15,869 nt of DNA, from assembly GCA_030643125.1 (NCBI GenBank), contig DAOWML010000014.1:1-15869 (forward strand), given 5' to 3'. Every line of letters starts with the position of its first letter. The stretch's first letter is position 1. Made by a program: the position numbers and the translations under genes. Shown here piece after piece: positions 7,783 through 14,407 of this stretch. The notes beneath the pieces were generated by a model that was not told the DNA's origin, searched no databases, and worked only from the letters and a program-made list of their open reading frames with translations. The stretch comes from Bacteroidales bacterium (GTDB taxonomy: Bacteria; Bacteroidota; Bacteroidia; Bacteroidales; UBA12077).

Positions 7783-7929
7783 GATAATAATTCTATATGT
7801 CTAAAAATTATCAGTTTAGAACATTGTTTTTTTGTGGTTCTTTTGTGTCCTTCCTTTTCTGATTCTGGTTTCCAATCGTCTTGAATCTGTGTTTCGGTCT
7901 TTATCGTCTTTTTCAACATAAATCAATTG

Positions 7930-7937
7930 TATTTTTG
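7930..7937 (+). promoter_or_regulatory. Candidate -7 box for the cytochrome b operon
   Basis: TATTTTTG matches TAnnTTTG and lies 28 bases before the cytochrome b ATG, giving a leader of about 20 nt. A -33 TTG at the usual spacing is not evident. It lies downstream of the MITE, so the operon would keep its own promoter. Confidence 0.35.
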
Positions 7938-7964
7938 TTATTTTAGTGGAAAATTTTCTTTTTA

Positions 7965-9242
7965 ATGATAAATAAAGAACGTAAACCCACAGCCATAGAA
8001 AGATTTTTACTTCACATACATCCGAATAAAATTGATGCGGAAGCAATTAAATTTACAAAGACATTCGGATTGGGTGGTATTAGTGCTCTCCTATTTGTGT
8101 TATTAGCTATAAGTGGAATTTTGCTTCGGTTTACTTATGTTCCTACACCTGAAAGCGCTTACGATTCCATTATTTTTCTTCAGGAGAAAATACTTTTTGG
8201 AAGACTATTGAGAAATATTCATCATTTCTCAGCTACTATAATGGTGGTTACTTCGTTTTTGCATTTAATCAGGACTTATTATTCTCAATCATTGTATTTT
8301 GAACGAAGCAAAAACTGGATTTATGGTTTATTATTAATGTTCCTCGTATTGTTTTCAAACTTTACAGGTTATTTACTTCCTTGGGATCAACTTGCTTATT
8401 GGGCTGTAACCATAATGACTAATATGTTAGAATATATTCCTATAATGGGGGATTTATTAGCCAATATGTTTCGTGGAGGTGACATGGTGAATGGAGTAAC
8501 TTTATTAAATTTTTATAACCTGCATACCGGAGTGTTACCTTTATTTTTTGTATTCTTTATGAGTATGCACTTTTGGTTAGTACGTAAAGCAAAAGGTGTA
8601 ATAGTTTCTGAATCTACCGAGAAAGAGATGGTTAGTGTATTTCCTAACCTGGTGGTAAAAGAAATTATGCTTGCCTTAATAGTATTAGCTGCAATATTTC
8701 TGTTGAGTATTTTTATTGATGCTCCTTTGCTCGATAAAGCAAGTATAACAATAAGCCCTAATCCAAGCAAAGCTCCATGGTACTTTATGGGAGTTCAGGA
8801 ATTATTGTTGCATATACATCCTGTTTTTGCCGTATTTGTAATTCCCGTTGCAATGCTAAGCCTGTTTTTTTATCTACCCTATTTTAAGTATTCTAAAGTA
8901 AATATAGGAGTATGGTTCAATTCTAAAATCGGAAAATCTTTAACTATAATTTCAGTATTGTTCTCTTTTATATTTACATTAATTGTAATTCTAATCTCAG
9001 AGTATATAATTGATTTTAGTTCGTGGGTTCCTAAATTGCCATTGTTAATTAGTACGGGATTATTTCCAGTATTAATATTTTTAATTCCAACTGCAGGCTT
9101 CCTGTATTATTGGTATAAAGTTAAAAATACAGGTTTTGTTGAAACTGTAATGTCGTTGGTAACTATTATTATAACATCGTATATTGTTATGATGGCTGTT
9201 GGTGTATGGTTTAGGGGAGAAGGAATGAATCTAATTTTTTAG
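7965..9242 (+). CDS. Cytochrome b of a Rieske/cytochrome b (bc-type) complex
   Basis: This 425-residue, full-length, roughly nine-helix cytochrome b (b6 plus subunit-IV regions in one chain) is the quinol-oxidising core of the complex. The haem-ligand pairs are H86/H100 in helix B (RNIHHFSA...FLHLIR) and H187/H202 in helix D (NLHTGV...SMHFW). The 15-residue step of the second pair is the b6-type spacing. GYLLPWDQLAYWA (135-147) is the conserved helix C/cd1 region. The Qo motif is APWY (270-273) in place of PEWY, so the catalytic Glu is absent; non-Glu variants are known from low-potential, menaquinol-using complexes. The protein has no Cys, so it cannot bind the extra covalent haem of b6f. 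The gene leads an operon: Rieske follows after 12 bases, then the octahaem cytochrome. The ATG follows a -7-like box. Confidence 0.93.
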   Translation: MINKERKPTAIERFLLHIHPNKIDAEAIKFTKTFGLGGISALLFVLLAISGILLRFTYVPTPESAYDSIIFLQEKILFGRLLRNIHHFSATIMVVTSFLHLIRTYYSQSLYFERSKNWIYGLLLMFLVLFSNFTGYLLPWDQLAYWAVTIMTNMLEYIPIMGDLLANMFRGGDMVNGVTLLNFYNLHTGVLPLFFVFFMSMHFWLVRKAKGVIVSESTEKEMVSVFPNLVVKEIMLALIVLAAIFLLSIFIDAPLLDKASITISPNPSKAPWYFMGVQELLLHIHPVFAVFVIPVAMLSLFFYLPYFKYSKVNIGVWFNSKIGKSLTIISVLFSFIFTLIVILISEYIIDFSSWVPKLPLLISTGLFPVLIFLIPTAGFLYYWYKVKNTGFVETVMSLVTIIITSYIVMMAVGVWFRGEGMNLIF

Positions 9243-9254
9243 AAATTAAAGAGA

Positions 9255-9737
9255 ATGACACAAGAATCAAAAAAAAATAGAGTTACAAGGCGTAAATTTA
9301 TAAAAGGATTAATAGCTGCAGTAGTAAGCTTTGAGATAATTTATGTGTTATATGGATTAGTAGGGAAAAAAAGACCAAACTTAATGAACAAAAACCTTTT
9401 TAATGCAGGAAAAGTAAGTTCATTCGAAAATGATAAGATATACCCTTTTGGTAGTGGCTTATTCTATTTATTTAAGTATAGTGATGGTGGGTTTTTGGCT
9501 ATTTCAATTAAGTGCACCCATTTAGGTTGTATGGTTCAATTTGATAGCAAGAATCAAGGATTTATGTGTCCATGTCATTCATCAAAATTCAATAAATATG
9601 GCGAAGTTTTATCTCCGCCAGCCACAAGGGCTCTCGATATTTTTCCAATTACAATTGAAAAAGGTGAAATTTTAGTTGACAACGAGCATCCTATTCAAAG
9701 AAATATATTCAAACCTTCCCAGTTAACTTATATTTAA
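9255..9737 (+). CDS. Rieske [2Fe-2S] protein with Tat signal anchor
   Basis: This 160-residue protein is the iron-sulfur subunit that takes the first electron from quinol bound at cytochrome b. The N-terminus has a twin-arginine motif, TRRKFIKG (11-18), followed by one hydrophobic segment (19-36) that probably stays as an anchor. The cluster boxes are CTHLGC (C87, H89, C92) and CPCHSSKF (C105, C107, H108). C87, H89, C105 and H108 should bind the cluster, and C92-C107 should form the disulfide. The usual Gly after the second His is Ser here (CPCHSS versus CPCHGS), a mild variation; the following Ser is kept. LSPPATRAL (119-127) is the Pro-loop region. It starts 12 bases after cytochrome b, with a weak AAAGAG before the ATG. 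Its TAA overlaps the next ATG by one base, so the three genes are coupled. Confidence 0.95.
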   Translation: MTQESKKNRVTRRKFIKGLIAAVVSFEIIYVLYGLVGKKRPNLMNKNLFNAGKVSSFENDKIYPFGSGLFYLFKYSDGGFLAISIKCTHLGCMVQFDSKNQGFMCPCHSSKFNKYGEVLSPPATRALDIFPITIEKGEILVDNEHPIQRNIFKPSQLTYI

Positions 9738-12040
9738 TGAGAAATAGAAAGAAAATTGAAAATATAAATCTGATAATAATTGTTGTAATTATTTTACTTA
9801 TACCTGCTTATTTAATTAAAGTAAGAGTAATTAGCGCAAAAAAATTAAATGCAGATATAATTGAGGAAAGGTTTGTAGGAAAAGAAGCTTGCATTGAATG
9901 TCATGCTATTGAATATGAACAATGGAAAGGCTCACATCATGATTTGGCCATGGATTATGCAAACGACTCAACCGTATTGGGTGATTTTAATAATATAGAA
10001 TTTACAGCTAAAGGAAAAACGCACAAATTTTATAAAAGAGACGAGAAATTTTTTGTTTATACCGATGGCGAAAATGGCGAAATGCAGGAGTTTGAAGTGA
10101 AATATACTTTTGGATTTACGCCATTGCAACAGTATATGGTTGAATTTGAAAAAGGAAGAGTACAAGTACTGGCACTTACATGGAACACTCTGGATAGCAG
10201 TTGGTATCATATGGCCGATTCTGTTTATCAAAATGAAATTGTTGACCATAATAATTGGCTGCACTGGACCAATCAAAGTCAAAACTGGAATAGTATGTGT
10301 GCCGATTGCCACTCTACGAATCTTGTAAAAGGATATGATCTTAATACCGATTCATACAATACTACATGGTCTGAAATTGATGTGAGTTGTGAGGCTTGTC
10401 ATGGCCCGTCATCAAAACATATTGAGTGGGCTAATCTACCAGAATATTCAAGAAGTGGCTTTGATAATTTTGGATTAGTTGTAAAAACAAGTAATATTGA
10501 TAATAAGCAATATGTAGACCAATGTGCCCGATGTCATACCCGTAGAGCTGCAATCTCAGATTATAACCTAAAAAGCAAATCCATCTTTGATCATATGATT
10601 CCTAATCTACCAACAGAACCTAATTATCATATCGATGGACAAATTCTGGAAGAAGACTATGTGTATGGATCGTTTACACAAAGCAAAATGTACATGCACG
10701 ATGTACAATGCAACGATTGTCATGAGGTACATAGTGGTAATCGCTTGTTCGAAGATAACAGGCTTTGTTTGCAATGCCACATAGCAGATAAATATGATAC
10801 CAGGGAACACCATTTTCATAAATTTGCCGGTGAGGAGGGAGAAGCTGTAATATCAGAGGCAGGAGTGAAGTTTGAAGTAGGCGAAGGTGCAAGATGCATT
10901 AATTGCCATATGCATGCTCAGTATTTTATGGGTGTAGATTACCGAAACGACCATAGCTTTAGAATACCGCGGCCTGATTTGTCTGAGAAGTTAGGTACTC
11001 CAAATGCTTGTAACCAATGCCATAAGGATGAAAGCAATAAATGGGCACAAGATTATATTGAGCAATGGTATGGTAAAAGTCGCCATTTTCAGTATGGCGA
11101 AGCTTTTGCACTTGCGAGAGATGGGGATTCTCAAGGGTTTTTACGTTTAAAAAATATTGTTTACGATGATTTATATCCTGAAATAGTGAGAAGCACAGCT
11201 CTTGAATATCTCGGGCGAATGTATCAAGACAGCAGCAAGACTATACTCTTAGAAATGATATTAAACCTAAATCCACAAATTCGATATTCTGCAACCAGAA
11301 GCCTGATGTTGAATACTGAAAATTCCCTTCAAAATCTATTGCTGCTTTTATACGACGAAATTAAAGCAATACGTATTGAATGTGCAATAAAGTTAATGAG
11401 TGTAAACTCTAATCAAATTCCTGAAAAATATCATAACGTTCTACAACAAGTAACAAATGAATATGTACAGTATTTGGAATATAATGCTGATTTTCCTGTT
11501 GGAAAATTTAATTTGGCAAATTATTACTATCATACAAATGATTTCGAAAATGCTGAGAAATTTTATATTTCAGCTTTAAAGCAGGATAGTGAGATCCATG
11601 AAATTAAGATAAATCTTGCATATTTGTATAATGCCACCGGTAAGCCGGAAAAGGCAGAACTGCTATTTAAAAGCTATCTGGAAAATAATCCCAATGATGG
11701 AGGTGTATTGTTTTCTTACGGACTTCTTCTTTCTGAACTCACTCGTTATGAAGAGTCGTTAGATTATTTATTAAAAGCTTCTGCTGCACAGCCTGAAAAT
11801 GCACGAATTGATTATAACATTGCTATGATGTATGATTTCTTTGGCGATAAGATTAAAGCAGAAAGGTTTTTAAAATACACCATAGAAAAAGAAGATAGTA
11901 ATATTTCCTACTACGAATCTTTACTTAATTTCTATTTGCAAAATAATAATCAAGCTAAAATTAAAAAGCTTGCAACTGTCATTTTGGAAAATTTCCCTGA
12001 TATTGAGAATAGGGCGCAGATAGAACAGTTATTGAATTAA
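9737..12040 (+). CDS. Octahaem c-type cytochrome with HEAT/TPR-like C-terminus
   Basis: This 767-residue membrane-anchored protein has a helix at about 11-28, a periplasmic haem domain and a repeat domain. Eight CxxCH haem sites occur at C52, C188, C218, C263, C325, C344, C387 and C425. The first haem region (CIECHAIEYEQW.GSHHDLAM) and the CADCHSTNL / CEACHGP blocks match a widespread multihaem cytochrome c554-like family that carries C-terminal repeats. Residues about 476-560 look like HEAT helices, and about 588-723 contain three to four TPRs (for example NLANYYYHTNDFENAEKFY). In this operon it occupies the place of cytochrome c1, so I infer that it accepts electrons from the Rieske cluster and passes them to a periplasmic or outer acceptor. 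The TPRs may dock a partner. A direct enzymatic role is also possible. The gene shares one base with the Rieske stop. A 25-bp stretch near its 3' end is duplicated beyond fic. Confidence 0.92.
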   Translation: MRNRKKIENINLIIIVVIILLIPAYLIKVRVISAKKLNADIIEERFVGKEACIECHAIEYEQWKGSHHDLAMDYANDSTVLGDFNNIEFTAKGKTHKFYKRDEKFFVYTDGENGEMQEFEVKYTFGFTPLQQYMVEFEKGRVQVLALTWNTLDSSWYHMADSVYQNEIVDHNNWLHWTNQSQNWNSMCADCHSTNLVKGYDLNTDSYNTTWSEIDVSCEACHGPSSKHIEWANLPEYSRSGFDNFGLVVKTSNIDNKQYVDQCARCHTRRAAISDYNLKSKSIFDHMIPNLPTEPNYHIDGQILEEDYVYGSFTQSKMYMHDVQCNDCHEVHSGNRLFEDNRLCLQCHIADKYDTREHHFHKFAGEEGEAVISEAGVKFEVGEGARCINCHMHAQYFMGVDYRNDHSFRIPRPDLSEKLGTPNACNQCHKDESNKWAQDYIEQWYGKSRHFQYGEAFALARDGDSQGFLRLKNIVYDDLYPEIVRSTALEYLGRMYQDSSKTILLEMILNLNPQIRYSATRSLMLNTENSLQNLLLLLYDEIKAIRIECAIKLMSVNSNQIPEKYHNVLQQVTNEYVQYLEYNADFPVGKFNLANYYYHTNDFENAEKFYISALKQDSEIHEIKINLAYLYNATGKPEKAELLFKSYLENNPNDGGVLFSYGLLLSELTRYEESLDYLLKASAAQPENARIDYNIAMMYDFFGDKIKAERFLKYTIEKEDSNISYYESLLNFYLQNNNQAKIKKLATVILENFPDIENRAQIEQLLN
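11940..11964 (+). repeat. 25-bp direct repeat, copy 1 (inside octahaem gene)
   Basis: This segment, AAAATAATAATC followed by AAGCTAAAATTAA, codes for Q-N-N-N-Q-A-K-I-K near the C-terminus of the octahaem cytochrome. It is identical to 13006-13030, about 1.07 kb away on the other side of fic. Confidence 0.9.
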
Positions 12041-12053
12041 TTCTTTTTTTAGT

Positions 12054-12173
12054 TTAAGAAAAACTGTCGAATTTGAACATCCTGTCATCTTCAGAATCAC
12101 TTTCAGCTTTATCTGTCAAAGAATTAAATTCTTCAATTGTCATTGGGCTTAATCCACCTGTGATTATGATAAT
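12054..12173 (-). pseudogene. Possible antitoxin-like coding remnant, antisense to the fic leader
   Basis: The minus strand reads through about 40 codons without a stop, including M-T-I-E-E-F-N-S-L-T-D-K-A-E-S-D-S-E-D-D-R from an ATG at 12143 and ending FKFDSFS-stop at 12054. The pattern S-P-M-T-x-E-E-F followed by an acidic helix and R resembles short antitoxin or antitoxin-like tails common in Bacteroidota. A TAA at 12174-12176 closes the frame upstream, so at best a 29-residue peptide could be made. I read it as a decayed fragment; it may instead be chance. Confidence 0.3.
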
Positions 12174-12179
12174 TTATTT

Positions 12180-12187
12180 TATATTTG
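12180..12187 (+). promoter_or_regulatory. Candidate -7 box for fic
   Basis: TATATTTG is a full match to TAnnTTTG and ends only 5 bases before the ATG at 12193. If used, the mRNA would be nearly leaderless. A -33 TTG at normal spacing is not seen. The position supports 12193 rather than 12073 as the start of fic. Confidence 0.4.
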
Positions 12188-12192
12188 CACAT

Positions 12193-12978
12193 ATGTGGAA
12201 AGAATTAGAAATATTGAGAAAAAGATATCTTGATTTAAAATTGAATCAAGCAATTGACTATGAAAAATTTTCAATGATTTCAATAGTTTATAATTCTACG
12301 AAAATCGAAGGTTGTTCATTAACAGAAAGTGATACTAAGGTTTTATTAGAAGATGATATAACAGCTAAAGGGAAACCTTTATCAGATCATTTGATGGTAA
12401 AAGATCATTATGCAGCTTTTCAATATATTAAAGAACAAGCAATATTAAAGAAAGATATTTCGATTTCGCTTATAAAAGAAGTGGCAGCTGTAGTAATGAA
12501 AAACACTGGGGGCCAGATTAATACAATTTCTGGAGAGTTTGATACTACTCAAGGAGATCTCAGATTAGCCCAGGTATATGTTGACAAAAAATATTTTCCT
12601 GATTTTCGAAAAGTAGAACCATTACTAATAAAGCTATTTGAAAATATTAATAAACGATTAAAGACTGTTAAAGGAAGTGAGATAATAAAATTATCAGCAG
12701 ACATTCATTATAATTTAGTGAATATACACCCCTTTGGAGATGGCAATGGAAGAACTTCAAGACTATTAATGAATTATATTCAAATGTATCATAATGAACC
12801 ATTAATAAAAATATTCACTGAAGATAGAGCTGATTATATAGACTCATTAAACTTAACCGAAGAAAAAGAAGATATTTCAATATTTAGAGAATTTATTTGT
12901 AAACAGCAGATTAAATTCTATAAGAGCGAAATAGAAAAATATAGGAAAAAAGATTTAGGATTTTCATTATTATTTTAG
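12193..12978 (+). CDS. fic: Fic-domain protein (class II, N-terminal autoinhibitory helix)
   Basis: This is a 261-residue Fic protein with the complete catalytic loop HPFGDGNGRTSR (residues 179-190): His179 is the expected base, Asp183 binds metal, and the Gly-Asn-Gly-Arg part binds phosphate. Such enzymes usually transfer AMP from ATP to a hydroxyl of a target protein. The inhibitory motif (S/T)xxxE(G/N) is present near the N-terminus as S-T-K-I-E-G (35-40), with Glu39 able to block the ATP site, so it belongs to the class with an N-terminal inhibitory helix. I chose the ATG at 12193: family homology begins there (MWKELEILRKRYLDLK). The 40 codons before it (from 12073) do not look like Fic sequence, overlap the antisense remnant and contain the promoter box. 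No separate antitoxin gene follows, which fits autoinhibition in cis. Flanking 25-bp repeats suggest insertion after the cytochrome operon. The target is unknown. Confidence 0.9.
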   Translation: MWKELEILRKRYLDLKLNQAIDYEKFSMISIVYNSTKIEGCSLTESDTKVLLEDDITAKGKPLSDHLMVKDHYAAFQYIKEQAILKKDISISLIKEVAAVVMKNTGGQINTISGEFDTTQGDLRLAQVYVDKKYFPDFRKVEPLLIKLFENINKRLKTVKGSEIIKLSADIHYNLVNIHPFGDGNGRTSRLLMNYIQMYHNEPLIKIFTEDRADYIDSLNLTEEKEDISIFREFICKQQIKFYKSEIEKYRKKDLGFSLLF

Positions 12979-13005
12979 AATGCCACAGGACATAACAGTG
13001 GTTCA

Positions 13006-13030
13006 AAAATAATAATCAAGCTAAAATTAA
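13006..13030 (+). repeat. 25-bp direct repeat, copy 2 (downstream of fic)
   Basis: Identical to 11940-11964. It begins 28 bases past the fic stop and runs into the terminator hairpin. Neither flank of this copy resembles the corresponding flank of copy 1, so only these 25 bases were duplicated or remain recognisable. Confidence 0.9.
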
Positions 13031-13031
13031 T

Positions 13032-13064
13032 AACCCTGTTAGTTTATTATTATCTAACAGGGTT
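13032..13064. terminator. Bidirectional intrinsic-type terminator hairpin
   Basis: AACCCTGTTAG (13032-13042) and CTAACAGGGTT (13054-13064) form a perfect 11-bp stem with an 11-nt AT loop. It sits between the convergent fic and 13112-13699 genes. Only short T-rich or A-rich stretches follow on each strand, so the terminator is moderate, but the position is ideal for stopping both transcripts. Confidence 0.75.
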
Positions 13065-13111
13065 TAATAAAATGTAAAATAATTTACTGTTATAAGAGTT
13101 ATTTCTTTTTT

Positions 13112-13699
13112 TTAATAAATAAAACCAATATTTATTCCCAATGATGAAAATTCAGGTACAGAAGAAGTTTTAAATGCATAATTATACTTTAAGCTTAGTA
13201 AAATATCCGCATCGAAAGGACCTGGAATCGCAAATCCTATTTCGGGAGCAAATCCAAATTGCCAGCCATTAGCAGTTTCTGTCCATATTGAGTAATCTTT
13301 CTTTGTTTCTACATAATACGGACCTATTCCCACGCCAGTATAAAGACTTAAGCCTTTTGATGAAAGAGTAAAGTATTTATAACCCGAGACTAATAATGGA
13401 AAAGCATTAATATATCGGTATTGTGTCCCTGTAGTTGTTCTTGTTCCATTTACAAATGTACCTCTTTCAGATTCATAGAAAACAGTCCAGGCTCCACTTA
13501 CTCCAACATAAATTTCATCAGCCACCTCCCATCTGCCTTCCATGCTAAAACCCCGAAAACTGTATTTACTGATAAAGTCATTCGTTTCACCAAGTGCTAT
13601 GGATGTATTATAATTTATCACAAAATCTCCTTGTGCATAAGCATGAGAACCAATAGCAAATGCTATATATAATCCTAAAAATAAAATAAATTTTTTCAT
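13112..13699 (-). CDS. Outer-membrane beta-barrel protein
   Basis: This 195-residue protein has a clear Sec signal peptide (MKKFILFLGLYIAFAIGSHAYAQ, cut about residue 22-23). A series of alternating, amphipathic, aromatic-ended beta strands with Gly-rich turns follows (for example FRGFSMEGRWEV, LSLYTGVGIGPYYV, ADILLSLKYNYAF). The final strand is GINIGFIY with a C-terminal Tyr, the usual signal for BAM-mediated insertion. The size suggests an eight-stranded barrel of the OmpA/OmpW type. No ligand or channel function can be inferred. The ATG at 13699 is one base from the stop of the upstream lipoprotein gene, so the two are co-transcribed and probably translationally coupled. Transcription ends at the 13032-13064 hairpin. 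Confidence 0.85.
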   Translation of the reverse strand: MKKFILFLGLYIAFAIGSHAYAQGDFVINYNTSIALGETNDFISKYSFRGFSMEGRWEVADEIYVGVSGAWTVFYESERGTFVNGTRTTTGTQYRYINAFPLLVSGYKYFTLSSKGLSLYTGVGIGPYYVETKKDYSIWTETANGWQFGFAPEIGFAIPGPFDADILLSLKYNYAFKTSSVPEFSSLGINIGFIY

Positions 13700-13700
13700 A

Positions 13701-14357
13701 TTATTGGGTGTTTAAATAAGGTGAATTATAGAATGCTTTATCAATTTGATCTTCAAGAACTTTTTCATTTGTTTTAGAGCTTTCGCGTAGTAGTCCATCT
13801 ATACCGGCAACCCATACAACATCCAGTTTTTTATTTACAGTATCAATAGAGTGGTAATCAACCATTTCGAGAATAACTGTACCTACTGAGAAACTATACA
13901 TAATGGGTACATATCCCCAATAATAATCGTATTCATAGCCTGTCCAGTAAGGGTAATATCCTCCCCACCATGGATACCAGGGATAATATCCTCCATATGT
14001 AACTTTTACAACTAATACTTGCGAAAATAAAACAAGGTCAGGTTGATTAAATTCGTCAATGGTATCCAAACGATTATAACCCATAGCTGTCATGTTTTCT
14101 TCTACCAGTTCTAAGACAAGGTCATTATTATTATAGGAAATAGTATCATTATTGTCCTTATCTTCTCCGTCAATAATAAATCCTAATGAATCGGGCATAA
14201 AATAAGTCATCGGACTATTATTGTCCCAATATTCAGGACTGTAATTTGTCGATACAAGGTCGAGATCAGAATAATATTCAGGTCCGCCCGGGTAACAACC
14301 ACTTGTCAGGATAATTATGCCTAACAAGAAAATAAGTAAGTTTAATTTTCTTTTCAT
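13701..14357 (-). CDS. DUF4136-like lipoprotein with aromatic insert
   Basis: This 218-residue lipoprotein has a signal ending L-T-S-G-C with the lipidated Cys at residue 21. The DLVSTNYSPEYW opening, an N-terminal alpha/beta region with LVEENMTAMGYNRL and PDLVLFSQVLV, a Gly/Tyr/Trp/Pro-rich stretch (about 118-150), then GTVILEMVD and VVWVAGIDGLL near the end match the usual DUF4136 arrangement in Bacteroidota. These are probably periplasmic lipoproteins of unknown role. The gene is followed one base later by a beta-barrel gene and preceded by another barrel gene 50 bases upstream. This suggests an envelope operon in which the lipoprotein may assist or accompany the barrels. Confidence 0.82.
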   Translation of the reverse strand: MKRKLNLLIFLLGIIILTSGCYPGGPEYYSDLDLVSTNYSPEYWDNNSPMTYFMPDSLGFIIDGEDKDNNDTISYNNNDLVLELVEENMTAMGYNRLDTIDEFNQPDLVLFSQVLVVKVTYGGYYPWYPWWGGYYPYWTGYEYDYYWGYVPIMYSFSVGTVILEMVDYHSIDTVNKKLDVVWVAGIDGLLRESSKTNEKVLEDQIDKAFYNSPYLNTQ

Positions 14358-14407
14358 AATTGAAATTTTTAGAATTTACATTTTACATTTAGAATGAAGA
14401 AGGGATT

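Noticed and set aside
7816..8046. 76-codon minus-strand frame overlapping the cytochrome b start
   Set aside because: It runs antisense into the cytochrome b gene, is low complexity and strongly basic towards its end, and shows no recognisable domain.
12073..12192. 40-codon N-terminal extension of Fic from an upstream ATG
   Set aside because: The extension shows no Fic-like sequence, covers the promoter box and lies over the antisense remnant. Family homology begins at the ATG at 12193.
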